Origin: Phascolomyces articulosus
Lineage: Eukaryota; Mucoromycota; Mucoromycetes; Mucorales; Lichtheimiaceae
Assembly (NCBI GenBank): GCA_025677815.1
Contig: JAIXMP010000001.1
Location: forward strand, 868,001 to 932,000
Length of the DNA: 64,000 bases
Reading direction: 5' to 3'
A program made the position numbers and the translations under genes. Under the pieces are notes generated by a model. The model searched no databases. It was not told where the DNA came from and saw only the letters and a list, made by a program, of their open reading frames with translations. Positions 11,356 through 23,125 of the stretch are shown here, in pieces; position 1 is the first letter of the stretch; each line of letters starts with the position of its first letter.

Positions 11356-11757
11356 TTATGTGAATCGCAAAAGTAAAAGTGAATCCAGCTGGTAACAAAA
11401 AAAAATGGGTGTCTGATTTTTTAGTGTTGGTAACCAATGCAGCAGTCCATTAGATCCACAAGTTATCATTGTGACTATAACATCTTGTGTAAATGCTGTT
11501 TTTATTCGTTCATTGGTCTCCACATACAGTTCAAGATTAAGAATATGATGGGCGGTATACTTAATTCTAGCAAAATCAATTGCTTTCCATGAACATCGAT
11601 CATATCCTTCTTCCCATATAGAGACTCCAGACTATAATGATAAAAACTCTTCAAAGATGTTATATCGATATAAACTAGAAGCATCCAGTAGTGTCGATTG
11701 GCCTTGTGTTTCAAAGTGCTTGAAGATGATGGATAGCAAATTACTGGGTAATTCTCC
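11356..11757 (-). pseudogene. F-box-like open frame with one internal stop
   Basis: Read on the minus strand from 11757, one frame stays open for 134 codons except for a single TAG at 11632-11634. It opens GELPSNLLSIIFKHFETQGQ then STLLDASSLYR, which has the LP-x-x-LL-x-x-IF spacing of an F-box. It continues VSIWEEGYDRCSWKAIDFAR, LNLELYVETNERIKTAF and GSNGLLHWLPTLKNQTP. Upstream, an 11-nt T run shifts the frame relative to the nearest ATG. It may be a decayed F-box gene or an exon pair with a short intron across the stop. The stretch 11758-12812 shows no other supported gene. Confidence 0.35.
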
Positions 11758-12812
11758 AAAAAAAAAAACATTCTTGTCCTGTTGTGTTTCGACGTTTCAA
11801 ATAGTCGCTTGAGAAGCATTTAGCTAATATTCTTGTTAGTTTGCTATCGTCGGTAACTCACGATCTTGTTTGTAAACACTCTATGCTTGTTGATAGTTGC
11901 AGTATAACAAGCGCAAGTTGCCGACTCGCAAATATACCGTTACTGTCGAAGGGAACAGTTTATCATTTGCATCGCGTCATGTAAAGCTTTACCGTAGTCT
12001 CTCATCAAATCGAATTCTTCTACACGCAGTTCAAGTGATGTCTATTGTTTTTTTTATCAAATCAGTGTAAAACATTCATATCAATAAAATACATATACAT
12101 GTGTGATTTTTTTGTGGAATGTGGAGCGTGTAAGATAATATAAGATTGGATTGAGTGTAGTATTATAAGAAGGTTTTTTTTTTATTTTGTTCGCAAAGTA
12201 TAGTGCGAGGATGGTTAGCAAGTATCCCAATTATCACCATATGATATCTCAAGATATTGATTTTTATTTTGTGTTGAACCATCAAAGGTTACATTTCCTC
12301 TAACAGTTTTTGATTATTGTTTTTTTCAAGATAAGTGACAAATGCCATGATGTAGACAAATATTGTTATTTATGTATAAAATAATTCATTATTATTTCAT
12401 TATTATGTCCGATCAAAGCATCCCAGAGAAAATATTCTGTTATATAACTTATTCATAAACCATTAATATACATAATAATATAAACAGGTAATTTTTTGTA
12501 AAATTAAACCTAGAAACAGTTTGATGTATAATAATAAGTAGTAAATATCTTTGGTTGAAAGTGAACTGAAGGATCGTTTCACAAATGAATTGGTTTATGA
12601 AAAGGAAAGACAGGATTTATCCCCGGTTCCTCTGTGCCATCATCAGAAATATATATATTAAAAATGAGTCCTGTTCCATGATTTTTTTTTTGAGAAAGAA
12701 AGAGTAGTATTATAATACATGAAAATAATAATAATTGCGAGTGAATGATTGAGGTGTATAATAGTTGTACTGTGTGAGAGGATATATGTAAGCAAAAGGG
12801 AACGAATATATT

Positions 12813-15800
12813 TTAAACATCTGTATTGGTATTTTGGGAGACATTATAACCGCTTGTTGCTCCGGTACCATGAGTATGGCTTGATTCTTTATGTATACTT
12901 TCCACAATAGGTTCAAGGAATGTGTTACCATTAATCATTTGTGTTGTAGCAACTAAATAATCACGACCTATTTTTCAAAAGTGTGATTTAACATGGCTGC
13001 GTTGTTAAACTTCATTGGAAATCACCATCATAATAATAACTTACTTTCGTCATGTTGTGCAAGGAATCGAATAGCTGATACTTCAGTGAATGTACATCCA
13101 CCTAAAAAGAATACGACTGTTGTCTTGGTATGTTGCATGCCATGTCCTGATGATTATACCATTATCAATATTTATACATGATCCTTATTCTCTCTATCCA
13201 TCTACACATATTTATCCAAAAAAAAACTAGCTTACGTCTTGCTCGTGCCATGGCAGCATTTGTTTCTGGACCATATTCCACGCTCTGTGTAATTTCAAAT
13301 GATTTACCAGGTAATAATTTGAGTACTTCTTCATAACCACGCCAGCCATGACTTATCGTCACACCAGGATTTGGATTCAATTTTCCATTCAATGAACCAG
13401 AGGATCCGTTTGGTCTTTTTTCATTATATCCAGTGGAACCTGTTGCTTGAGAAGCTGTTGTTGCATTGCCGTTGGCATTTCCTCCACCAACATATGAGAA
13501 TAAACTAGCCGCACTTGGACCACTCGTAGGTAAACTACCACCTCCTAATTTTTGCATGGCACATTGTACAATTCGTACACTTAAAGGAGCATAGCCCGAA
13601 TAAACATAAGAAATATCATTAGGATGGAATTCATCCACATCGTCCACAATTAATCGTAATAAACGTCGGCTTTGAGAAAACGCACTGCGTGATGGAGTGG
13701 CTGTAGTACGTTTGGTGAAAAGTCCTAAGGTTTCTAATCGGTGCAATGTTTCAATATGTTCATATCCATATGTCTAAATTATTGAATTGAAATCAAACAA
13801 GGAAATTATCCGACCCAAAAAAATAATGTAAACAAAAAATGACACATGGCAGTTAGAAAACTTTGTTATAGAACATTGCCACACGGTTGTGCATTTTACC
13901 CTGTCTACTCATATTTTTTTTTCTCACTCAATGAGTATATATAGAACGCAGGAAAACGAGAATACTGAGAATTATTATTTACCTGAATAATTTCACGTCT
14001 AAAATAATCATAAAGTTTCGCCTTTAATCCACCTTGAGCAAGTGACATGAGACATAGTAATCGAAGCACCTGAATCAATGATTTTTGCTTATTGATCATT
14101 TCCTCAATATAATCAGGTTCTTTATTTCCATCAATACCAGCAACAACATCTAAAAAATGATAATAATTATATAAACCATTAGATGAAACCCATCCGTATA
14201 CAGAATCCCATTTCCAAACAAGTTTCTTATCATCCTTACTTTGTTGAACTTCGAGAATTCGATTAAATTCTTCAGTGATAGTATATTCCATGATCTGTTC
14301 CGCAATTCCAGTATCTATTATATACAGAATAAGAAAACAAATATTTAAAAAGATATATTTTAACACAGAAAAAATAGATAACAAAAAAGACGTAAACATA
14401 CGAATACGAAGTGACTGATGTTCTTGTTGTAATTCCCCAAGTCTACCAACAAAATCACGAATTTGTGCAACTGTTTTTGCATGATGTCGTTCCTAATTCA
14501 TGAAAAACAAGATCCAGTTAAAAAAAAAGAAGGATTATATCTATAGGAACACATATCTTTTTTTTCTTTTCTCAATCCCAAAAAAATGTATCATTACCTC
14601 ATAATTTTCATTGATCCGTTTGGCAATCTTATTCAACATACCACCTACGACAGCAAAGTTTTGATCTCGTAATTGACTAAACAATTTATCCGAAGCATTC
14701 AATACATATTTCTTTTTCTTTCCGGATTGATTCGGTGTTGTTGTAGGCTGTGTAGGTGGTTGAGCCCCTGTACCAGATCCACTTGGTTTTGATCCACTAG
14801 CTGTTGGTTGATTTGGATTGACCAGATTGGCATCCAGTTCAACAAAACCTATAAAACAATAATAAATAAATATCTAATTTATCCACCTCCTTCTCCTTCT
14901 CTCCGAAATGCGGACCCTCATCCCTTCTTTTTTTTTTAGATTGACTTACAATGATTAATCCCCATGGTTTCATCAATCAATCCTTCATAAGTCAATTGTG
15001 TACATAAAGGTGTGACGATATCAATATTACGATCGATAATGATAAATTGGTCAATATGATTGGATACGGAATTGAGCAAAGAAGGTGTTTTGGAAGATGT
15101 AAAACTAGACACTTCATTCACTACGGCTTGTTCTCGTCGCATACGAACTAACATATCCGCCAATTGCTATTGATCAAAGCCCACCGGCACCATAAGAATA
15201 AATCCAGTTATATTTAGTTTATACAACACTTTCTCTCCTAATCTCATTTGCTACATATATATATATAATAAACTTACACGAGCGGCATCACCTTTACCAA
15301 TAATACTGGGAAATAATCCATAAATGGATTGGAGTTTCATTAAAGATTTAGCAGCATAATATATGGATGTGTGATCACCATCCTACACATAGATATGTAT
15401 AAAAATATAAGAATCTCATGACTTGCTCTCACATACATCTTCCTCCTTAAAAAAAGAAAACCTACCAAATAAATTTCTTTCCAAGTACCAGGACCCAATT
15501 CCATGGAAATCAAATCATCTTCAAGGGGGATCCAATCCATTGCATAATCACCAATCGTAATACTTCCAAAGACACCTTCTTCTTCCAAAATACGTTCACA
15601 TACTCTTGTTCTTTGCGGTACAAAATACAACGAAAAATCTGTTCTCGTATCACTTCCTTGTGAAAGTTGTTTTATATGATCTATATTGACAGATTGCCAT
15701 GTCATGCAAAAAAGGTATATAAATATACACGTCAAATTCTATCAAACCTTCTTTCCTCCTGTCTCCAAAGTAAAAAAAAAAAAAAAAAATAGACTGTCTC

Positions 15801-16270
15801 CCTTACTTGCAATAAATCGCATATATTTCATTTTAGGTCGACATAAATATATCAAACTTGCGCAATCAGTTTCGAGGGTATCGGAATCCAAGTGATATAT
15901 CTTTTCCACACCATGGTCCTATTTTATTTATTTTTTTGTTAACGTTCAAAGTGTTCCGCTCCCCCTTTTTATTGCTTTTCTTTTTTCGTATAAAATAATA
16001 ATTACTTTTAAAAGTGTAAATTCTGCAATTAAACTAAGCGGTCCTGTTAATTGTGGATCGAGAACTAATCCCTTCTTTCCTCGGACCTATAATATATATA
16101 AAAAGGAACGTTTACTACCAGATAACGTGTCTTGATGGAATGAATACAAAAGAAATAACAATTACTGTATCTAAAAGTCGTGGTAATTCTTTTCGTGCTA
16201 CTTCTTTTAGTTTTTCAAGATGAAGAGGTGTGTTGCCTAAATGAGAGGCATTATCTTTATTGGCACTCAT
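12813..16270 (-). CDS. VPS33: VPS33 family Sec1/Munc18 protein (HOPS/CORVET subunit)
   Basis: Twelve exons on the minus strand join without phase conflict: 16270..16166, 16086..16006, 15918..15807, 15680..15466, 15382..15278, 15166..14950, 14848..14598, 14492..14402, 14314..13983, 13773..13236, 13116..13045 and 12967..12813. They give 757 aa, slightly longer than the yeast protein. Diagnostic stretches are [20 protein letters not shown] near the N terminus, [59 protein letters not shown] and the C-terminal [22 protein letters not shown]33 clasps SNAREs during tethering and fusion at vacuoles/late endosomes (family knowledge). Low-complexity insertions (Pro/Thr/Gln near 14700-14830 and Gly/Asn/Ser near 13390-13540) explain the extra length. 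VPS33A versus B type was not resolved. Confidence 0.92.
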
Positions 16271-16296
16271 TATTGTTGTTCAAGAGAAGAAAGGCG

Positions 16297-16330
<34 letters not shown>

Positions 16331-16445
16331 AAACACGAATTCTTTGTTGGTTTTACCATCTAAAAAACTCAGACATCATTCCCAGCAGTTGAACTATGCA
16401 TTATATTATATTTTTATACAGGAATAAAAACATACAAAAAAAAGT

Positions 16446-17063
16446 CTATCGAAGTATAGATCCTTCAGTATTTAATATATTAATCAATTCATCTTCATCT
16501 TCCATTAATTCATTGACAATTCTCATGATATTTGATATGTCATGGCCCGAGCGTGCCCATACATATTCTCGTAAGCGCTCCAGTCTTCTTGTTGCATTAT
16601 ATCTTGTAGGTGGTTTATTTCTTGTGGTCATCGTATTACTATTATTATCATCCATCATGTTCGTTTTTTGATTTTTTTGTGCTTCTTCTTGGGTACGTGC
16701 ACATACCAACTCTTCTTTGGCTTCACTCATTAATCGTTGCAAGTGAAGTGGGAGCATAAAGACATCCTCGGTAAAATTGGCTTGCGTCAGATAGGAACGC
16801 ATATCAGGTGCAGTAAATAAATTTAATAAATAACTACAAGTGGGCAGTTGTTCATCATCCCGTTCACCTTGTAAAATGTCGGACATGGATGAGGGGGTCT
16901 TGATTTCATCTAATGGAGGTGTGATTGCCATTGTTTTACGTTCTAAAGCTGACGGGGAAGAATGGTCACTCTTGTACAATAAGTTGCCGTCATTATTATA
17001 TTCATTACTATGCCTTGGACTCAATGGTGCTTGCTGCTTTTGTTGTTGTTCTGAGTAGTTCAT
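16446..17063 (-). CDS. Hypothetical protein, 205 aa, intronless
   Basis: A single open frame lies between VPS33 (176 bp away) and the ankyrin gene, all on the minus strand. The N-terminal third is Ser/Pro/Gln-rich and looks disordered. A more ordered part begins at CSYLLNLFTAPDMRSYLTQA and continues FTEDVFMLPLHLQRLMSEAK. The C terminus is amphipathic and acidic (RRLERLREYVWARSGHDISN then IMRIVNELMEDEDELINIL). No catalytic motif, signal peptide or membrane segment is visible. I do not recognise a family. Codon use and frame length in such AT-rich DNA support it being real. Confidence 0.7.
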   Translation of the reverse strand: MNYSEQQQKQQAPLSPRHSNEYNNDGNLLYKSDHSSPSALERKTMAITPPLDEIKTPSSMSDILQGERDDEQLPTCSYLLNLFTAPDMRSYLTQANFTEDVFMLPLHLQRLMSEAKEELVCARTQEEAQKNQKTNMMDDNNSNTMTTRNKPPTRYNATRRLERLREYVWARSGHDISNIMRIVNELMEDEDELINILNTEGSILR

Positions 17064-17330
17064 AAGGTGTGAATTATATATGATAATTATTTTTTAGCCC
17101 ACGTTTCAAGTGAGAGTTGAATAATAGGTTATGAGGAGAAAATAGATAACAAAGAATAAGGAATGTATAAAATTTAAGATACGAGATGACAACCTATTTG
17201 TTTTTATTTGCATGGGTTTTTTTATTTATTTATTTATTTTTTACTATAAAAGAGGGAGAAGGCCAGCATCCATCGAAAAAAATAATAATAAAAAACAAGG
17301 GAAAATAGTAGTAATATATCGTAATAATAA

Positions 17331-18953
17331 TTAGGCTACTTGATGTGAAGTAATAGGATCTTCTTTTTGTTGGCGCATTAACATATTACTAACACGTTTC
17401 AATAAACTCGTCCTTCGTTCCATTGTAGGAGGGTGTGTTGTTAGACCTTCATGATAGTTTTCTTTATCCAATGTCAAGGATGAAACCAATGATCCCAAAG
17501 AAGCGGTAGACATGACTGAAAAATCTTGTAATAAACGTGGGGATATATTTTTCATTTTTGCCATAGGCGGTTTTTGAAGAGAAGACTGATGAACTTGTTG
17601 AATCAGCTGTTGCTGTTGTTGATGTTGTTGTCGTGCCTTTTTACGAAAACTACCCAATAAAGACTGTCGTCTTGGTAACAGTTGTTGTCCTGTTCTCTCT
17701 AAATAGATTTCTGCTGCCAATGTGGATGTCTTGTCTTCTTCTAATACTCTTCTTAAATCTTCCAACATTGTCGCCATGGCATCCAAATCTTCATAGGCTT
17801 TTTCCAAAGTGCTCTTATCGCCTATACTACTGCTGCTACTTGAGCTAGCGCAGCTGCTACTACTGCTACGACCATCTTCCAAATATCCTTCTTCTTTACG
17901 AGTCAATAAATCCGTTACTTTATCCAATTGTTGTCGAACAAATAAAGTCGCTTGGTTTAATTCTTCTTGTGTCATAGCAATACGAAACGTTTCCATGGCA
18001 ACGGCTGAATTCGTCAATACAGCCAAACATTGTCGACGTGCATATTTGGCTGCTTGTAATAAAATTGTTCCTTTGGTAGTGCGTCGTGTGGATTGATCCA
18101 AAAATTCACCCTGAATCCCTACATCTGCTTTGGCAGAGTGAATGAACCAATCCAAGGTACTGGCATAATCGCTATTGGCCAATAATGGAAATAAGGGCGA
18201 TTTTTGTGTTACATCCATTGCATTGACATTAGCACCGTATTGTTCCAAGCGTTGCAGAATATCTCGTGGATCACTATGATAGAATCGAGAAACATAATGC
18301 ATAGGTGTCCAGCCATCCCCATCACGAGCATTGGGATCAACTTGGTGCTTCAACAATAATTCAATGGGTGCTAAAGGCTCCTGGCAATGAATGGCCACGG
18401 CATGAATAGCTTGAACATTGTATACGTTTTGTGCTGTTGGATCTGCACCATGATCTAATAAAAATTCCATCATGGGCAACAAGGGATATTCGTTTTTGTT
18501 TGGATGATATTTGTTGTTATTACTGTCGTTGGATACAATGACAGTATATAAAAGTGTGCATTCGTTTTCTGGATTACGTTGATTGACCAATTGAATGCGA
18601 TCCATCATGGTATCATTATTTTGGTTATTACTAGCATCCTCCTCCTCCTCCTCCTCATGAGGATCATCGCTACTACTACTACGAACTGTACAACCACTCT
18701 GAATTGCATATTGCAAATTGGATAAATCTCCTGTTTGTGCCGATTTCCACATCAATGCCGTCATATTATCATCAAGAATAGGAAGTTCGAGTGAAATATC
18801 AAATCGTAAACTATCATTGTTACTGTCAGATAGTGCAGTGCTTGTTGTGCCAAATGGGTTGGAGGGTGTCATTTCATAACTTTGATTCGACGGCTCTTGG
18901 TGCTGTTCTTGATGTTGTTGCTGTTGTTCCTCCTGAGCCACCAATCTTACCAT
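17331..18953 (-). CDS. Ankyrin repeat protein, 540 aa, intronless
   Basis: A single frame starts MVRLVAQEEQQQQH. An acidic, Ser/Asn-rich N terminus is followed by degenerate ankyrin repeats: NMTALMWKSAQTGDLSNLQY (about residue 63), MEFLLDHGADPTAQNVYNVQ, IELLLKHQVDPNARDGDGWT, RLEQYGANVNAMDVTQKSPL, and a looser unit ending KADVGIQ. The second half is helical and charged (EDLDAMATMLEDLRRVLEED), with Ser and Gln runs and a Ser-rich tail. Ankyrin repeats mediate protein binding; no enzyme domain is present. The arrangement resembles fungal signalling scaffolds, but I cannot name an orthologue. A short upstream frame (ATG GAA GAG, stopping just after the true ATG) precedes the start and could act as an overlapping uORF. 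Confidence 0.8.
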   Translation of the reverse strand: MVRLVAQEEQQQQHQEQHQEPSNQSYEMTPSNPFGTTSTALSDSNNDSLRFDISLELPILDDNMTALMWKSAQTGDLSNLQYAIQSGCTVRSSSSDDPHEEEEEEDASNNQNNDTMMDRIQLVNQRNPENECTLLYTVIVSNDSNNNKYHPNKNEYPLLPMMEFLLDHGADPTAQNVYNVQAIHAVAIHCQEPLAPIELLLKHQVDPNARDGDGWTPMHYVSRFYHSDPRDILQRLEQYGANVNAMDVTQKSPLFPLLANSDYASTLDWFIHSAKADVGIQGEFLDQSTRRTTKGTILLQAAKYARRQCLAVLTNSAVAMETFRIAMTQEELNQATLFVRQQLDKVTDLLTRKEEGYLEDGRSSSSSCASSSSSSSIGDKSTLEKAYEDLDAMATMLEDLRRVLEEDKTSTLAAEIYLERTGQQLLPRRQSLLGSFRKKARQQHQQQQQLIQQVHQSSLQKPPMAKMKNISPRLLQDFSVMSTASLGSLVSSLTLDKENYHEGLTTHPPTMERRTSLLKRVSNMLMRQQKEDPITSHQVA

Positions 18954-19251
18954 TGTATTATTACTTCCTCTTCCATTTTCTACCCCAGAAGCTGTAGTGG
19001 TAAGTGATCGTTTTGATAAAATAAGTATTCCGTATCAATGGTCAATGGTATTCATAATGTCATTTTTTTTGTTATTGTTGTAAAAAAAGGAAATAACAAT
19101 AAAAAAAGACAGGTCAGTTGTTTTTTATATAAATACAAAGATAACACATAATGTTTAAATTGTATATTAGCTTCATTTGATTTTTTCCGAAAAAAAAATA
19201 GACCACATCTACTACAGCACACACACACGTGCACAGGCAAAAAAAAAGTTC

Positions 19252-19493
19252 CTAACATGAGATAAATTTTCGTAGTTCTTCTGAACCTTGATATGAACGT
19301 CTGGATTTATCGTTTAAATCGACACCAACACAGTCGATAGCCTAGTATATGTATATTGATAGATATAGCTCATGTTTAGATGTGTTGATAATATTGTACT
19401 CCAATGTGGATAAGACAATATGTTCTATTTATTTTATACCTCTTGTTGATGTGATTGAAGAATGGCCGTAGGTGATGGCGGTTGAATGGACAT
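19252..19493 (-). CDS. Small hypothetical protein, 47 aa, two exons
   Basis: Exon 19493..19440 reads MSIQPPSPTAILQSHQQE. Exon 19341..19252 reads AIDCVGVDLNDKSRRSYQGS then EELRKFISC and TAG. The intron (98 nt) has a GTATAA donor and TAG acceptor and is phase 0. The product is hydrophilic, with a C-terminal Cys. I do not recognise the family. It lies 298 bp upstream of the ankyrin gene in the same orientation. An alternative is that these are the first exons of a longer transcript, but TAG closes the frame in the genomic sequence. Confidence 0.45.
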
Positions 19494-20859
19494 TGTTTTG
19501 AATATTTAAAGAGAATATAACGATATAAAAGTAAGAGAAGCGAAAAAGAAACGAAAGAAAGAAGGAAATCAAATGTCAATTGTTTATTTCAGCATTCTCG
19601 AACTGTCCAAAGATCTTTTTTTTCTCAATTCGACTCCCTTTTTTTTCTGGAACTTTGATTTCATGCTTTATTTGGCCAAATTTTCCGGGGGGAGCATGCC
19701 TTTTTTTTTACCCCCTTCATTCTTCAAAAATAAAGACAAGTTAATAGTCTAATAAAAAAAATTGACATTTATATATTGATCCTGTTATAAGGTATGCTAT
19801 GTTAATAATATATCATTGAAATCGTGGGGATATTTAATAAATCATAGTATATTGATAATAATTACAAAATAATATTATTTTTTAATATAAGTAAATTCCT
19901 TCCGATAACCTTATGCTACCATACGTTATTTATTTATATATTTTTGTAGAGAACATACCAATGATAATAGTAATGATTAACATTATTATAGTTTTTTTTT
20001 TTACCAGTATATAAAACTAAATGTATTTAAATGGTAGTGGCTATCACGATCGAAGTTTGTATAAATCCTACTCGTTTAAAATTATACTTATGGCCGTCAA
20101 CAAGTTGCTGTGGTGACAATATACTGTATATACATTGATAATTTGCATCATTACAATGGCAATTCTTCTCAATAATATTATATATATACGTATAATTATA
20201 TGAGAATTATGATGAGGAAGAGCTAGATTCTGTAGTAAAATATGCTCTTTTATTATTAACTAACCCAACAACTTACAATATCGCTATATTATATAATATG
20301 GTTTGCAAATACAAAACTGCCATGTATCGGTATAACAACAGCACATCATCTTTCAACTATTTTTTTTTTCAGTCTCGAATCTTTACTTGTTCTATTATTT
20401 CTTATCATAATTTCACCATGTACCATGCATAACTCACAAATTATATATTATTACACGATTCTTCCACAGATTCCCTAAAGTGACATCTTCCTTTGGGATA
20501 TACATTATATAAATCATCTCTCTTTTCCTATTGTCATCTTACTGTTGCCTACCATCACCATTATTATATTTGCACCACACATATGTTTAGATTCAGCAAT
20601 GTGCTTCTCTAGCATCAAATCAAGCGCAAGATAATTTATTCAAGTAACAAAGAAAAATAAGTAAAAGAAATGAGCACATATTACAATATAAACATATCAA
20701 TTCACAAGTATTTGGGTTGATTATGTTAGATACGTATATACAGTACCAGTTGTTGTCTTTTCAATAATCGTTTTCTTTTCTGTTTAATCGGTTTTCTTTG
20801 TCTCTTCTCTAGTTTGTTTGTTCGTATTACTTATATAATTCTTGTTCTCACTCTCCAGA
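19494..20859. other. Gene-poor AT-rich stretch
   Basis: No open frame, RNA gene or repeat array can be supported here. Base composition is very AT-rich with many TA-rich stretches. Confidence 0.5.
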
Positions 20860-22679
20860 GCCTGTCACGGAACTTTACGTTGTCACTTGCGATTTTCCAT
20901 GATATAAAAATGGATTCAAAAATATAAATGGCTCAACTTATTGCTAAGAAAAGATGAAATAGAATAAACGTACATACTTTAGTCATAAGCATGAGTTTCA
21001 TGTTAGGTAAAGAAAAAAACCTGAATCCATCAAGGAAGGGACAGTCGCAATTTCGTATGGGTTGCTGCTATAGTACTGAGTTGCAAAACCGGCTGGAGGG
21101 TCCAGCAATAATGAATGGATTTGCAGACATGTGTACATGATTCACAAAAAAAAGTTAATATATATAATCATGAGCAAAATACAACAAATAATAAGATACT
21201 GTAATGCAGATTCTACTCCCTCGTACATGTTTATTTATAATCAACCGTGCGGAACGAACGTACAACCTCAGAGCTACTGGTACATTTAGTTGCAGCACAG
21301 ATGAACATTGACTTCAGTACTGTTTTCATTAATATTCAATGTCATGTATCTTTACTCGAGCCCGTTATGGCAGTTTTCCTATGTTATTAGTGGTCGTGGT
21401 CGTGTTTTTGTTTGAAGAGGATAAAGAATTGGGAGTGGCTGATGTGAATGGTGAGGATGAAGAGGTACTGCCTGTAGCTATAGGTAGTATATATTCGATG
21501 ACTATAGTCTTGTAAAGAAGTAGATATCCTGATATTTACACTATAACTGTATCTTTAGCAGTGTATGAGAACAGAAAAGAATAATTTAGATGAACGAACG
21601 GTGAATAGTAAATTACAACAAATACAGACGGTTTTACAGTGCATTTAAAATATTCTGCGCCAAAAAAAACTTACTCTGTAACAGAAAAATTTTATTTCTT
21701 TGAATACAAAAAAAAAATAATAACCATGGCTATACATTGTTTGCAATTCTTGAGCATGCTCATCAGGATTTAGTGGTGATAAACGAGCGCGAAGCGAAGC
21801 GAGCAGTTAGTATAAAGTATTATTTAGGATATATATAACGATTGTTATATGGCATTTTTTACTATACAAAAAAGACATACAATTTTCATACATGTGCTTT
21901 AGGACACGGTATTTCAAAAGACACCATCGCACAAGGTTAATTGATATATACTTTCTGACGGGAACAAAAAGTGACATCATGTGCATGAGTATAAGCGTAA
22001 ACATTATTTCAAAAATATGACAATAATGTTCAATAAAGATAAAAAGAAAAAGATGGTTATATATATACAAGTTCTAACAGTAACATGAGGAGGAGATTTA
22101 TTGAATATATACTAGAAACAATCCAATCAGACCAAAGTAAAAATGCTCTGTTTGTGGAAGAAAGGAAGCGCCATCGCTTGCTGTCACTTTCACTGTGTAA
22201 AAAAAAAGAGTTAACATGGTTTTGGAATAATAAATCGGCGCTACTGAGAAATGTATTCAAATCCTTGTGACCAGGTGAAATAAATAAGCTTTGGTTACGA
22301 GTAAACCAGATACACTCAGCTAGATATCCACTTGTAACTTTATTTCCAGGACAACGACATTGTCTATACTTCTTTTTCTTTTTGACATTGGCTTCATAGA
22401 CTTTTTACTATTACTTCCCTACTAATAAAAAAAGCTACATTGTCGGAATTTCAAAAAAATAAAAAGAGTCCTTTTTTCGTGCTATCTCCTTTTTTTATCT
22501 TTAACCATGGAGAAGACAATTGTGACGCAAATAAAGACTAACGCTTGTTTGGCTCCTGCATAGTGCCGCAGCTTTGGCTTGAGGATCCGTGCTCCATAGG
22601 CCTCTTGATGGGGCTGTTGGCCTGTATAGGCATAAGGCGTAATGGAGTACAGTTGTCTTTTCCCTTTAAACTGATTCAT
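20860..22679 (-). CDS. Candidate multi-exon gene or decayed gene(s), minus strand
   Basis: Several protein-like pieces lie in one orientation. At 22679..22482 is MNQFKGKRQLYSITPYAYTG, QQPHQEAYGARILKPKLRHY, then a hydrophobic AKQALVFICVTIVFSMV, which looks like a type II membrane anchor. At about 22388..22114 an uninterrupted frame reads KYRQCRCPGNKVTSGYLAEC, IWFTRNQSLFISPGHKDLN, TFLSSADLLFQNHVNSFFLH and RWRFLSSTNRAFLLWSDWIV, ending at a GTATAT donor. At about 21490..21368 is a Ser/Thr-rich end (LPIATGSTSSSSPFTSATPN, then SLSSSNKN). At 21126..21021 is LQIHSLLLDPPAGFATQYYS then SNPYEIATVPSLMDS. I could not connect them with consistent phases, so they may be one complex gene, two genes, or a pseudogene. 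No family is recognised. Confidence 0.4.
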
Positions 22680-22894
22680 TACCGAATGAAGGATTACTGA
22701 GGGTGAATCAGTTGGTTGTGAATGCTTGGCAACAAGCTACCGGCCTGCTTGTGTGGAATAGCACAGCACTTTTTCTTTTCTTTTCTTTTGTCTATAGGCA
22801 TTAAAGACTTTCAAAGCATACAAGGGACGTAAGATTTCCTTGATTCAATTCAACATTTGGAAACACCATAAAAAAATAATCCTGTACAATACTG

Positions 22895-22980
22895 TGAAAA
22901 GCTCTAATTCACAGTATTTAACAGTTTTTCGCAGTTTTTCACAGTTTTTCACAGTATTCTACAGTATTTCACAGTGTTTG
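22895..22980 (+). repeat. Imperfect tandem array, about 10-11 bp unit (CACAGTWTTT-like)
   Basis: About eight consecutive units resembling TTCACAGTTTTT or TACAGTATTT occur in 86 bp. A second, less regular periodic stretch (CAAGACACTCAAGGC-like, 23058-23125) follows. The frame through the array is an artefact of the repeat. Confidence 0.7.
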
Positions 22981-23125
22981 TCAGGATCCGTAGGATTTTT
23001 TTTTATGGTGAAAGTTTGGATCTCAACACTCGTTCTTGTTTATGTAGGTACTTGAGATTTCCAAGGCACTCAAGACACTCAAGGCCTTCAATACTTCCAA
23101 GACACGCGATACTTTCAAGATTTCC

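Noticed and set aside
19052..19258. 68-aa minus-strand frame next to the 47-aa gene
   Set aside because: It overlaps the 3' flank, is hydrophobic and compositionally random, and has no splice link to neighbours.
22895..22980. Short regular repeats considered as a CRISPR-like array
   Set aside because: The unit is 10-11 bp with no spacers, and the organism is a eukaryote.
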